Program-made: the position numbers and the translations under genes
Assembly: GCA_023853785.1 (NCBI GenBank)
Contig: JAJIRX010000668.1
Span: 801,599-865,598, forward strand
DNA from: Psilocybe azurescens
Taxonomy: Eukaryota; Basidiomycota; Agaricomycetes; Agaricales; Agrocybaceae
Length of the DNA: 64,000 nt
Reading direction: 5' to 3'
In this document: positions 10,231 through 22,649 of the stretch, one piece after another
Position numbering within the stretch: position 1 is the stretch's first letter
How the letters are laid out: each line of letters begins with the position of its first letter
The notes under the pieces: generated by a model
Seen by the model: the letters and a program-made list of their open reading frames with translations, nothing else
Database searches by the model: none
Told to the model about the DNA's origin: nothing

Positions 10231-11498
10231 ATACTAGGCCAAAGTTGGAATATCAGTGGCCTTACGATAATAGAGACCCGACTTACCTTGCATATTAATT
10301 GGGCCACTGGAAATCTTGAGATTGTGCATGTAAAAATGAGGTTTCACTTGCTGATGGTGAGTATATCTCTTCACATATTACAAGCTTGTATACACAGCTC
10401 ACAGCTTAGTCTCACCAAGGAGTATAGCTGTAGACAACATAGATAGATATGAGACCCAGAAATAAAAGTAAACAGACACACAAAGAAGTTGAATAATCAG
10501 CAGATATAACACTGTGTCATTGTCATCAAATTCAAACTTGATTGTGTGCAACAGCGCTGATGACCAAATGGTAGATATAAATATCAAGAAAACAAAATAA
10601 AAAGAGAGAACTTACTAAAGGAAGATCTGCCGGTGCTTTGCTATTATACATTTTAGACCTGATGCCCCCCCCCCCCCCCCACATTATAACCACCTGGGTT
10701 GGAGAACACACCAGCAGATACTTAAATTGAAATGAATATCATACCAGGTGGACCGGCTTTCTAAAGAACCTACGTTAAAGCTCGCAGTGAATGCATTGTA
10801 GCATGAATCGCAAAAACATAATGGAATGTAAGCATAGCTCTGTTCGAGTAGCTGTGATGATGGTGAGTGATTCCGTGAACTCCAACGCTATCATATTTAC
10901 GCTAGCATATGATGCTGCTCTACCTTCAATTCTTGGTTTATCAAATAAAAATTTTGCTCTTATTCTTGTCCAATACTACAATGTCTTGGGCTTGTGGTTC
11001 CGTGTTGGTGTAGTAAAAAAACATAATCTACACAACCAAAAGTCACACTCTGCTGAACATCGACTGTGCCAATTTCACTTAGTCATTTGAGAGTCAAGCA
11101 TGTGTTTACACATATATTAGGTATTCAATATGCGAATGGGACGATAGCAATAATGTTGGGGAAATGAAACATTAGACGTCTAGACAGTTGATAAGAAGGT
11201 GATGATGGCTTCTATGCGTCATTTAGGAGAGGTCAACACGTGATTGAAGGCAACCATGTTGCACTGCTCCGGTTTGTCTCCCCTTCAAATTCTGAAAGAT
11301 TTGGCAAGATTTGAACCAACGATGGCGCCAAGACGGTGTCCAGTCGAGTTCAACATTAGAACAGAGATTTTCGGGGTCCTGACAACCTCCTCGAAATATC
11401 AAATGCCCGGCATAGCATCCCGAACACTGTTTGGCAACGGCTTTAGAGGATTGACAGTCTCGCTTTCCATAGGTTTGAGGGGCGCGACAAAAACAGGT
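10231..11498. other. Intergenic boundary region with a C16 tract
   Basis: A run of 16 C residues lies at 10665-10680. A minus-strand frame at 10399-10587 is hydrophobic (YLLIIQLLCVSVYFYFWVSY) but has no start context or partner exons that I can defend. The plus frame 11244-11567 is the antisense shadow of a BTB fragment. This region marks the change from AT-rich repeats to ordinary gene-island composition. Confidence 0.35.
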
Positions 11499-11590
11499 CT
11501 AGCGCCTTACGGCCCTGGAAGCCATGTGTCGGATCCGATCAAATTGGTATTTATGCCCGAGACGTAGAAAAGATATGAGGTCAATCACCG
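11499..11590 (-). pseudogene. BTB-family gene fragment
   Basis: On the minus strand this encodes FLRLGHKYQFDRIRHMASRA before a TAG. The intact BTB gene at 24018-25143 has FLRLGHKYQFDRIRLMASRA at the same place. Neither the BTB core upstream nor the C-terminal part downstream could be found in frame. It is a short relic of a third copy in this window. It lies 330 bp from the 3' end of the membrane protein gene on the same strand. Confidence 0.7.
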
Positions 11591-11924
11591 TAGGCCATCA
11601 TTGCGGCTGGTAAATCAAGGGTAGGTGTATCAAACATATTTTAATAAATCTTTTGTCTATTCTCGGGAGTGATCGACAAGGAGGGCGTTTTGCAGAAACA
11701 ATGTGGCATATTGTGTTCCCAACGAGGTATGTTATGAACCATTATCCATGATAAGCTACAACTGACATTTGTAGACAACTCCATGGACACTACTACAGGG
11801 ACATATTTAAAAAAAATACGGCCGTTATACCTGAAAATACAAAGCGTCTCCGTGCCATATTCCACATGTTATCTACCACAGGCATTTCAAAGAACGCAGA
11901 TTTCATTTTCCTTTACTATATGAA

Positions 11925-13606
11925 TTACGAATCGTCGTTGTCGCCTTTAATCCTGTCGTGTATGTCCAATACCATACGACCACATATGATTGATGCAAAG
12001 GCAAATGAAAATCCGATGGGGATTTCCATGAACGGATTCTGTAGAGTGTTTGTAAGCAAGAGCCGCGGTGCGACTGCAAATTCTACGGTTAAGCACACAC
12101 CGGTCTTTCAAGGGCGACAATGAGACAGCTCATATATGTCAAAACCATTCTGCATGAATCACAATCAATCTCGCTAAACATTTTATAGTTATAGAAACTC
12201 ACAAAACATAATAGAACACAGAATCCAGAACAAGGATGTCGAGAAGCCGACTCCGACGGTAATAATATCGAGTTGCAGCGCGGTTCTGGAACCCACGCAT
12301 CACGGCCATTGCACACAATACCGATTCAAAAATGAGGATGGGAATCCAGACTGAGTACAAGTAGCCTGGGACCTGTGATGAGCTACAAAACGACCCTCCC
12401 GGAACTGGGAGTGCATGGGCTTGTAGTCCAACAGAGAATGAGTACTCCAAATATCTAGCTATAGTATTAAATGAGACTTCTAACGCACCTGTTATTCCTG
12501 ATAGAAAAACCCCCATTATAGTAGCCGCTGATGCAAGGGATAAAACGAAGAAAGTTGAAAGGAAGGCGACGATAGCTTTGTTCATGCTGTAAAGAGCGAA
12601 TATCCGCGTCTGTAAAAGCCCTACATCGTTCATACGCGATTAAGCAGGAGTCAACTCGAAAAATATCTCAGTTACCTGACGTAAAGATGTACCCAATTAT
12701 CCCTGTCCATCCTTCCCATCTGAAGTAATGCAGACCTAAGTAAGCATGATGAGAACCACTCTAAGAGAATTTGTGAAGGAAGACCCTTACAGCTTAACAA
12801 TACAGGAGGTGATCATCAAATTGATAAAATGAAGAGAGGTATTACTGCATGTGCTTACAACTCTAACGACTGACAGTTCAGACGTCAAAGAGCACCCATG
12901 GACTGTAACTCTAAACGAGCTCACCGAATCATTGACTTCGGGGCTAAAGAAGCCTAAGGAAAGATTGTCAGTTGCCGACATATCATGTATTATGGTATGG
13001 ACTTACCGAAGCTGGAAGCACTGTGAGGATAGACGATTTAATGCGGTATCATACACCCAGACAGTAGGAGACCTTCACTGACATAGTTGCTGATAGCGTA
13101 TAGTATCGATTCTATGATTTATTAACACCACAAACGCTAACGAATTCCAGATTTGGACGTACCAACACAAACAGAACCTTTACGTGGGACCATCTACTTG
13201 TCTTGACAGTTTGAATACTATCAGCCTTTGATGCAGCCTAGGTATCTCTCGACATTATAAGCGTACCAGGAGAAAGCCAATCTACGTGGCGCATAAGTGA
13301 GGCCTGTTCGTTTACAGATATCACCACCTATTCTTACCTCCCTGTTTAGTGTGAGGACTGTATGAAATTCTGTGAAGTGAGGCTCTATTGCGAAGACAAA
13401 AAGATTACCCACTGTAATCAAAGAACACAATCGTCAAAGACACCACTAGATGATTTTAAATCGCTCGTTCTGAAGTTATTGGGCTCACACTTACGTCTGG
13501 CGTAGCGGATGATTTGGATATCACGAATTCCTGTGATGTACAGCGACAAAAATGGGTCCAAGTTTTCCGCTATAGTACTAGTTTCCGCCATTGAAAGGGG
13601 CTCCAC
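11925..13606 (-). CDS. DUF6533-like multi-pass membrane protein
   Basis: The frame starts MEPLSMAETSTIAENLDPF and is split by about eight short introns. Recognisable exons include IIRYARR, FAIEPHFTEFHTVLTLNREV, RWSHVKVLFVLV, SILYAISNYVSE, LHYFRWEGWTGIIGYIF and LLQTRIFALYSMNKAIVAFL. The last exon is LLLTNTLQNPFMEIPIGF followed by GRMVLDIHDR and a stop at 11925. The order LTxxREV, WS..KVLxLxxRY, cysteine loop, LQTRIFALY and a late hydrophobic stretch is that of the fungal DUF6533-type membrane proteins, which have about seven helices and unknown function. Some middle exons (12750-13000) are uncertain. There is no clear frame break. It is close to a BTB fragment downstream, with no operon-like arrangement. 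Confidence 0.65.
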
Positions 13607-14244
13607 AGAATACCCTGGCCGTTAAAGGGAAGAATCTTCATCGGAGACCACACGATGAGTCTATTATATACATGTAAGTGCCGCTCGACTGGACAGTCGA
13701 GGGAGCAAACCATACTTATTGAGAAGATTGTGATTTCGCAGTACTTCTATGAATTCATCAGCGCTCAATTTTTGACGCTCGATGGTATGCCAGTGGCATA
13801 TCGCATCAAGAAGTTACGGACTACATGTCAAAACGTGTTGTTAATAATAATAAGTTAACTGGTTATCAGACAGCTCGCACGCAGGAGCCTGTCGTTTTGA
13901 CAGAATAAACTGCCTTTGCTTTCCACGCGAATGATATGTTGGACGCTTAACGTCCGGTATAAAACTGACCAAATTCAGTTAAATGAGTGTATAATTGTTC
14001 TGTGAAGGTATCACAACAGGTAGGCCCACAAGTGCTAACATCTATGAAGTGATATTTTACCACCTAGCTTAAGAGCTCTGAACAATGAACGGTTATAGAA
14101 CCCGAGTTTCTCGATGATCATTTACGATGGTACCTGACATTCCTGCTGCCCAAAATTGAAGGGAGGTATGAAGTAGGTGTGACAACAATGCGTAAACAAT
14201 CTTTGTCTTCCGAGGATTCAGTAAGGCACCTGTCGTAAGCCTCC
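13607..14244. other. Intergenic DNA
   Basis: No convincing gene. The plus frame 13655-13858 (67 codons) and the minus frame 14118-14336 have no recognisable feature. Confidence 0.35.
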
Positions 14245-14531
14245 TCATGACGTAGAGAATCCAGCATCATCTTTGATCGCATGCCAGGAAGGACGGGGTG
14301 TGATATCCTTGAGTGAATCAAGTTTGCGAATATCATTTATGTAACTCAAAAAGCACCTGTCTGCTTTGGGCTTTGACACGACATCAAGCTGCCATCTTCG
14401 ATTGAAAAGCTCCATCAATGATGTAGTATAAGTTGGCCAACGTACACACAATGTGCCTCTAGAGCTGCGAGAAAGTCAGCCACGTACCTTTCGATTTCGG
14501 TCTTTTCGGCGTGATCGTTGAAAGTGGACAT
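14245..14531 (-). CDS. Small hypothetical gene, two exons
   Basis: A possible gene starts MSTFNDHAEKTEIE. A 23 nt gap with GT..AG borders (gtacgtggctgactttctcgcag written on the minus strand in two halves) would join it to RGTLCVRWPTYTTSLMELFN and KADRCFLSYINDIRKL, ending AGFSTS. That gap is very short even for a fungal intron. The alternative is that the first exon reads on alone as 38 codons ending LILHH. No family, signal peptide or domain is recognised. It may not be a gene. Confidence 0.2.
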
Positions 14532-15815
14532 TTTTAATCGAGGCTACCTACTAAGACAGACCATTGACGTTGAGGCAGGTACTGTTGTGTCCTCTAATTG
14601 CGAAGTCGAAATGTAATGTGGGAAAGAAAAAAAACAGAAAGGGGGAGGGAGCCTGAGAGTCCATCATTAGTCCTATTCATCATCGCAGTCCTGATGCATA
14701 TTTTTGGCGTAACAGGTAAGCTTTATTTACCTCATCATTCTTGTTCCTCATTTTCTCACATTGTATTCATATCCAACGCAGTGAGGATCAAAACCCACAG
14801 GTCCCATTAAATGGAAGCAACAAGCCTCTCAGAGTTTACGGGATTCCTTTGAACAATGTTGCCTTAGATTTGTCGGGAGCCAATAGACAATTAACTTGGC
14901 CATACAAAAGTAGCTTATATTCACTTGTGACTAACTTGTGGTGTCCAAGTGAACTTGTCACAAGCCAAGGAAGAACAAGTTACTTGTCGCTGCATGGGAA
15001 TAAGCTAATGTCACTTACCATGGTTGACATCTCGACACGCCGCCACGTTCGTTCGTGGGGGCATTCGATATCTTCCCCAAGTTGCTCTGGTGTACCCAAA
15101 AGCGGCTGAGTGTTCGGCAGCGGCGTATATCACCGGACAACAAGTTATTGATCGTACCTGGTCAAGTTCTTCCAGTCGCGCACTGAGTTGCGAATTGGTA
15201 AAGGAGGATGCTCAACGAGGGCGTGAAATTTTATGCATACTGTGTGTATTTTATCCCGGTTTTGTATTCACAAGTAGTGGTCAAATATCATCGTCGCGTT
15301 CTGATGTAGTTCGCCAATTCAGCGGAAAAGTGAGAAAAGTATAGCGCCAGATATGGCAGCGACGGAGCATTGAGATGCCATTATACTCTCGTCAGGATTC
15401 CGGAATCTACTCAAGGCTGGAGTCATTTAATTGGTCGATCCAAGGAGTCCTGGACCGTCTTCGGTCTGTGATTTTTTGTGTGCCATGGGGATCATCACGT
15501 CAAGGCACACTGTAAAGTTAAAAACCACCTTTGATGGTGTTGTATCTCTGGTAGCCCTACATAGATACTAGAGCAGGGAGGAGTGAATACTCATTGTATT
15601 TGGATAGTACATGCGGTTTCTGTAAACCTCTCCAAGTTATTCAGGTGATTAAGTGGTGAACAGTGCTCCGAAAGTCAACACAAATAATACGGCGTATACT
15701 GGAGTACTGTAGTATTTCATTGAAACCACTGTGAGTGGACATTCATTAAATGATTGAGGTACATAGGCACATATCGCCAGTCCCAGTCCGAACCAGGGCA
15801 GTACAAAAGCAACGT
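14532..15815. other. Intergenic DNA, nothing recognised
   Basis: Open frames of 70-122 codons on the plus strand (14598-15344) overlap each other in different phases and have no domain or consistent intron signals. A TTACTTGT / AACTTGTCACAAG-rich patch at 14900-15000 is repetitive. I see no RNA gene. Confidence 0.35.
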
Positions 15816-16710
15816 TCACTCGTCTGAATACTTTGGCTCGTCCCAGCTAGGAAGCCCGAAAAATGTGGGCAGCATATCGCACAATGCCTGCTGCCATTTT
15901 TCCGTATTTTCCTCGATAATTTACGTACAAGTTCTGCAGCAAAAACTCTATCCGTGGATCCAGTGTCCGCAAAACCTGAGAATATATATGCGGTGCGTCG
16001 GGTAATGACTGCTGCGCGTATTAGCTGACAGTCTTTAATATCATCACACTGGACAAAGGTGGGGCTTGGACCCGGATTCCTCAGACGTAGCATCTATGCT
16101 ACCGGAAGAATTATGCATAGGACAGTCTCGAGGGCAATGTTTACAACCTCGAATTCATGGACATCTAAGCCAATAAGCCAATGTGTGCCCCAAACGTCCC
16201 GATAGTGAAGCTCGGATGAAAACTGGAGCCTTAAGGCCTTCGATGCCAATAATCGGATATGGTCGAATTCGTATTTATTTACGAGACGTAGAAAATATAT
16301 GAGATCAGAAATTGGGTAGGAACGAAGATCAGCAAAGTCACCAGTAAGGGAGTGAGATACTGCAACTACGGTGTATTGAGCTTGCACTCACTGGACACCA
16401 TGTACTAAGGCTAACAATTTCTCCCAATGTTTCTCGCGTTTAGAAACGAATACAACTGGACATTCTTCCACCAATGCTCCCCTTCAGGTTGCGGGGCCTT
16501 GAACATGTTGTTGAAGAATGTAGAATGTTTTGCTAAGAGGCCGCTATACATACAGAACTGGGTTGCCTCAGCTTGGATAACGATATTCCCGTCTTCGAAT
16601 CAAAACTCTTGAGAACGGGTGATGTTATCAGGGGCTTTCTTTGCAGAGACGTCGGACACGAAAGTTGGATCTGTGGCTCTACCATCCTGAGTTGAGGCCA
16701 ACGTAGGCAT
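15816..16710 (-). pseudogene. Broken BTB/POZ domain gene
   Basis: The start is MPTLASTQDGRATDPTF. The BTB region then reads ITRSQEF, stop, FEDGNIVIQAEATQF. The paralogue at 24018 has SQKFWFEDG, so the TGA replaces a TGG tryptophan codon. A second break, one base short at the CC of 16468-16469, shifts the frame before EECPVVFVSKREKHWEKLLA. Later exons are recognisable: LIYFLRLVNKYEFDHIRLLA and FEVVNIALETVL. The C-terminus is FFGLPSWDEPKYSDE, ending at 15816. The nonsense codon together with the frame break makes pseudogene the better call, although the frame break alone could be an assembly error. Confidence 0.7.
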
Positions 16711-17759
16711 TGGACTAACAAGATATTGCCGAGGTCGGTTCCTGATGTACCGGATGAAAGAGAAAGTGGCTGGGAATGTTGGGCGTTGACTCTGAACGTG
16801 ACGTTCATAATACTGGGCCTTTGCCGGCCAAGTCCGGAGAAGATGTTTCTGTAGGGCGTGTTTGGAGCGTGTCAGTATACGGTGGCATGGATGTATAATT
16901 AAACATGAAAGCTCTGCAAAATGGATCAGATAGGGCTATCCTTCGCCACGGCCGGCAAAGTTGCTGACCAGTGACTTCGCACAAAAATGAACCTGGCTTT
17001 CTATGCAGTATATGTAAGACATCCTAACCGTACTCTTCAGGTCTTGAAATTGACGCTTCATGCAAGATTCAAGTCGTTTTTCAGTACATTCTGCAGTTTC
17101 GGGTGAGAAGTGACTAAATAGAAACAACTCGCGTTGGCTGAAACAATTGCTGAGGGACCGAGTCAGTCACCGAGTCCTGACACACAAAACCCACAGTGGC
17201 GACTCAAGTCCTTCCCATTGCTTTCCCCAGCCCGCCGCGGCGTCCTGAGTTTCAAAAACCGGCTGTTCGCTGTACTACTAGCTTTCTTGATGGCAGGATA
17301 ATAGTTATTTGTGCATAAGAAACATCTATTAGTAACCTAGATGTCTGACAACTTTAATTTAGTGGGTGACTCCAACATTGTACTCATCTGGTAGGGAAAT
17401 CCAGCGGACATTGGAGCCCATACTCACTTCCCGATATCATTATTGCCCACAAATGGAGTTCGAATCATGGACTATCATGGAGTTGGAGAAAAGTCATCGC
17501 ACGGGAGAAGGTCTTCGACCCTGGGCCCGCCAGACCTAATCAAACTTTGCATCCAGTGCTGGAGGAAAACCCGGCCAGCGGCGCATATAAAAGAGACTTC
17601 CATACGAGCACAAACCACTCAACCTTACCCCCACCCCCACCTTGCAAGCAGTAGTACAACATAACCACCGTTCCTATCCAAAACATCGACACCGACATCA
17701 ACAGCAATACGAATACGAATACGAATACGAAAGGGAGAAACAACAACAACATCAACGCA
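16711..17759. other. Intergenic DNA between BTB relic and recyclin-1
   Basis: No gene recognised. The last part (17640-17759) is the A/C-rich 3' region of recyclin-1 and contains a short tandem of ACGAAT (17713-17730). Confidence 0.4.
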
Positions 17760-20700
17760 TCAACAGATCGTACAATCCTCCTTAAAGCTCAGATTATACA
17801 TAGTCTTATCCACCGTCTTCTCGATCTTCTTCCAGTCAGAGCGTCGCTGGATGAACTCGTATACGTCCTATCAATCCAGCGTAAATCTCAAAGCAAACAC
17901 AAAGCAACGCAACGCAACGCAGCACAAAGAAGGAAGTAAGAAGGAAGACAACACTGACCTCAGGCCGGTACGCACCCCCGTACCTCGCGGCATCTTTCAC
18001 GATCTGCGCGAGATCCTTGGCGTCTTCGACGACGTATACGTGGCCGAGCATCTTGAGGTGCGAGAAGTCTGCCGTAATTGCGGGTATCTGGCGGGTTCCA
18101 AGTTCCAAGTTCGAAACGGGACAGAAAGGGCGTTGGCACATCATATAGAAGATATATATCATCAGCAGCAACAAAAGAGAGGGATGGAAGGGGAGGAGGG
18201 GTGAAGAGGAGACAAATACTGACCTTGAGCGATGCGATGAATGCCCCGTAGGCGTTCAGATCCGCGATAACCTGGAACCCACCACTGAGCGATATAATCT
18301 GCCTCTTGATATGTTTCTGCAAGATCCTTCATCACAATCCCACCGCATCAGCGACCGACTCACGAGACATAAAGTAAAGAGAGAGGAAAGAAAAGTACCG
18401 AGAAAAAGAAAGTAAAGCCAACGAAAAAAAAAGGGAAAAAAGAGAAAAAAAAAGAAAAAAAGAAAAAACCAAGACATACCCGATCAACCGCAGCCCAACC
18501 TCCTGATAAAACACCTCCAGGACCTCCTTACTCGTGCTCCCCTTCAACAATTTACAATGGTTCTCCAGGCACTTGATTGCCTCCGTGCATCCCTTCGTGG
18601 GACCCAGTTCGAGGGGGGCGTCTTCGGGGGATAATATTCCCGCGGTTTGGTCAGCGTCAGTATGATATGTTCGACCTAAATAAAAGAGAAAGGGAGATCA
18701 GCAACAGCGAGGTGTACGAAACGAAACGGAAGAGCGAAAACGGGGGTAGGCAAGAAGAAGGCACAGAAGAAAGAAGGAGGGAGGGAGAAGGGCGGGCACT
18801 GGAGAATGAGAGGGCGTAGAATAAGATATAACGACATGTTACCTGGTTCATCAACACCTCAGTACCAGCATTCAACCCCGCCGCAACCGAATCGTCTAAA
18901 GCATTCTCGAACCGCTTCTTTTCTCTTACCACCGTATTCAGGAAATCAGTCTTGTCGATATGGGGTGCCTACAATTAAAACATTTCATCAGACAAAGATT
19001 ACGTCCCAGACGCCCAGGGCGAAAAAACAAGGGAAGAAGAATGGAGACACTCACCAGTTCTTTATCGAAATATACCTGCATAATACTCTGTATCGTGTCC
19101 CCAATGTGCACTAGCTCGAAGAACTGCACGAGCGGGGCGACGCTTGTCGTTGCTGAGTGTTCGGAGGGTTTGTACGCCTTCATCCTTTCCGTGGCCCTAT
19201 GACATGATAGATAGAAGAATCAGTCAACGAAAGGACGTAGGATAGGAATAGGATCTATAAAATACACGACCGAAGTCCAACCTGTCCTCCCATACAATGC
19301 GCGAGCAGGACCGCGCCCAACGCACACAAACGCAGAAAAACAGAAAGCAAGAGAAAGACGACACTCAAACGCACCTCATAAACCCCCTGACAACATGCCT
19401 CTCCCCTAGCGCCCCAAGCGCCAGCACGAAGATCTCTTCAATCGTATCGCGCACGCGATGCCCGTAGTGCCCGGGGTACCCCGTGAACGTCTCCACGCGC
19501 TTTAGCGACTCGCGGTCCGCGTGAATGATCTCGAGCGCGACGTCGAGCGAGAGCAGGAGGTCGAGTTGCTGGTTGTTGGAGTTTGAAATGGAGTTGGAGT
19601 TGGAGTTGTGACTGGGAATGGAAGAGGGAGTGTGAAGAGAGGGATCAGCTGTCGATACAGATAGGGGAGCGGGCGACGACCCGCCCATTAGCGGTGTGGG
19701 TGAAGTAAGCTCCAGCTGGGATAAAGTCACTAACCACCCACAGAACACAAGCGCACACATTTGAAAAAGAATAATGTATGGTGAGCAAAATATATGCGCC
19801 ATAATCGAAAAAATAGACATACGCGAGTCTTTATCGTCCTTAATCCCATTTCCCCAAGGCGATACCTCGGACCCCGCACTCATATTCCCAATCGCACTGC
19901 TCTTCTCCATCCCAACCCCAACATCCTCCCCATCTTCATCTTCGTCCTCAATTTCAAAAAGCGCCGCCCCATCCAAATTCCTCGAATACCCCTCCTCCTT
20001 CGCGCCTCCTACTCCCCAGCTTCCCACTCCCACTCCGCCCGCGCCCCAACTCCCCGTGCCCGTCCCTCCTCCATTCGTCGTCGTCGTCGCGCCCCTCCCA
20101 CCCCACCTGCCGGCGCTCCCTGACCCACCACCAACCCATCTCTGCGGATTCAGCATCGCAATACCCTGCACCGCCGCGCCCCCGCCTGCGATAAGTGCCC
20201 CACCCACCGCACCGCCCACCACCGTCACTGTGCGCGGCACGATCGTGACGGGCAATAGGAGGAGAGACGTGAATGAGGCGAGGACGTTGCGTTTGAGCGT
20301 CGCTGGGTTTTGGTGCAGTTGGGCTTCCATGTCCTGAGAGGAGGCGGAAGGGGGCGGGAGGAAGCGCCGGGAGTGCGTGGGTGTTGTTGGGCTGGATGAT
20401 GCCTGGTACGAAGTAGGAGAGCGTGTTAGATGAGGTATGTAGGAGCGGGAGGGAGAAATGAACGTGACGAATGAAGGCAATAGGCAAACACACGCACGCA
20501 TAAATGTATGCGCATAAAAGAAAAAAAAGCAAAAAAGAAGAAAGAACAACCTACCTCTTGATCCCACCCTTTACATATCGCGTCCAACGCGCTCTTCACA
20601 GCCTCCGCCTCTTCATCGAGATACTCGTCCATGTTCGCCTCGAACATCTGGTATCTGTATTCAAATAAATAAATAAATGCAAGTTAATCAACGAAAAGGA

Positions 20701-22574
20701 GATTAGATCATTAGCGTCCATTTTGGTCCCTTCACTCAACGAGTACTCACATGACATCTTCCGCCCTAATCCGCCCCACCACCTCTTTCTTCTTGCTCCC
20801 CTCCTTCTCCTTCTTCCCTGGCTTCCCCTTCCCTGGCTTCCCCTTTAACTCTTTTTCTTTCCCCACCCCGTTGCGCAGCTTCACAACCTCCATAATCGCA
20901 TCGACCATCTTCCATGCGACCCTGAACGACGCCGCCGTCGAGCGGAGGTACGTCGAGATGGAAATCTCGCGGGCGTGTGTGAGCAGGGTTGATATGTATT
21001 CGGATATCTAGGGGGTTGTGGTTATGGATGGAGAGGGCGATGGATGGGGAGGGATGGGGACGAATAAAAATTATCGGCATCGAATATGACGGAGGGAAGC
21101 CAAAAGATAACAGCGAGTTTGTAAACCATAAAATCGAAACGAAAGCAAACGCGAAAACGACGGTGTAAATGAGCATAGAAACTGAGGAAAAGCACAAGAA
21201 GTGACTACTTACCACCTCATTAGCCAACCTCTCCGAGAACAGCAATATCACCTGCGAGCGCGGTGGGAAGACGCGCACGGCACGCGCGCCGTGCTCGCGG
21301 ATCGCGGCGAGGATGTCGTCCATGAACGCGTCCATCGCTGCGAAGTCGAGTTCTTTTTCGGAGCTGGATTTTTGAGGGAGGTGAATGAATAAAATCAGAA
21401 TTATGCATGTTATTTCAGTTGACAACAAGCAAAAACCAACAAAACACGACGCACGTAAAATTATCCAGCGCCCTCCACTTTCCCTGCTCGTAAAAATCTC
21501 CCTCTTCTCCGCCCACACCTTGCCCATCTCCCAATCGCCCACCCGCACCGCGCGGTCCTTGATCTCCCAACTGGCCTCCGCCGCCTCGCGCATGCCGTCC
21601 TCGTCGCCGCGGCCGTCCGCGACGTCGAACGCTGCGAGGAGGTTCGAGTCGAAGCGGTCCATCGCCGTGCGCAGGGAGAGCAGGAGCACGTCGCTCTGCC
21701 GCAGCGGCTGGACTACGGGCGAGAGAAAGGATGCGAGGAGTTTTAGGGTGAGTGCTTCTGTCCATAGTGAGGGTGCGTGGGATTGAGATTGGGAGGAAGA
21801 GAGGGCAGAGTGGATGTATGCTGCGAGATCGGCGAGCACGATGTGCGGTGGCGACGAGAGGAGCCTGGTGAGCGGCTTGAGCAGGTTATGCACATGAATA
21901 TACTTCGTCCTGAACGTCTCCTTCTCTTTACCTGGAACAGGCGGAGCGCCACCATATCCATATGTGCCACCAACACTGCCAGGAGGCGGGAACCGTGGTG
22001 AATTCGGTAAATAATGCCTCGCGTCCTGGAACGCACCCACAAAGTCTCCCATCTCGTCCTCCTTCCCCGTCGCCGCGAACACGTCCCCCGCCGACGTCGC
22101 GGTGGTGAAGTCCCCGAACTCGTCGTCGACAGGGATCGTAGGCGGCGCGGCGGCGCGCATGCCCGCTTGCTTCTCGCTCGCGTTCTTCTCGAGCATGGCG
22201 AGGACAGTCTTCACCGACCCCGACCCCGACCCTCCTCCACCCGATTCTCCGCTCGCGCCTTCATCATCGTCGCCATCGGAATCGTCATCGGAATCAGAAT
22301 CAACACCCAACGCCCGCCACCGTCTCTCCCAACTCCGCTCATCTCTCACAAACCCCGCAGTCGCTCGACAGCACCGACTGTACGCCGGGATATCCGGGAT
22401 CGGGAGGTGCGCGAGGACGAGTAGGTGCAGGTCCGCGGGCAGACGGCCGACGAGGGGACTAGGTTTCTTGTTACTGCCAGTGGGGGTGGTGGAGGAAGTG
22501 GTGGTGGACCTGCCGAGGAATGTGGATGAGTATAGCTTTACGGGCTCGAGCGTCGCAAACTGGTCCATGTGCAT
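17760..22574 (-). CDS. RCY1: Recyclin-1: F-box and Sec10-like exocytosis/recycling protein
   Basis: I read 12 exons: 22574-21455, 21363-21213, 21007-20751, 20654-20555, 20402-19823, 19729-19375, 19196-19055, 18968-18843, 18675-18480, 18326-18224, 18087-17959 and 17867-17760. They give about 1120 residues. The N-terminus has an F-box-like motif (LVGRLPADLHLLVLAHLPIP..), then an acidic linker (EFGDFTTATSAGDVF). The Sec10-like body follows: KYIHVHNLLKPLTRLL, EYISTLLTHAREISISTYLR and YPGHYGHRVRDTIEEIF. The end DVYEFIQRRSDWKKIEKTV..CTIC carries a C-terminal CaaX-type box suited to prenylation. The family links the F-box/SCF machinery to endosome recycling and exocytosis. Two one-base frame breaks lie in homopolymers (21492-21496 and 18626-18630) and look like sequence errors because everything else is intact. 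A TATA-like site lies about 60 nt upstream. Confidence 0.9.
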
Positions 22575-22635
22575 GAACTAGGTTGACATCGACGGAAACG
22601 AGGATGCGGAACGCGCAAGAATTGATATTGATGAT

Positions 22636-22642
22636 TATATAA
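22636..22642 (-). promoter_or_regulatory. TATA-like element upstream of recyclin-1
   Basis: TTATATA on the minus strand lies 62 nt before the recyclin-1 ATG. Position and composition suit a fungal core promoter, but this is only a seven-base match. Confidence 0.3.
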
Positions 22643-22649
22643 TAGCTGC

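Noticed and set aside
19774..20337. Plus-strand Pro/Ser-rich frame of 187 codons
   Set aside because: Antisense of recyclin-1 exon 5.
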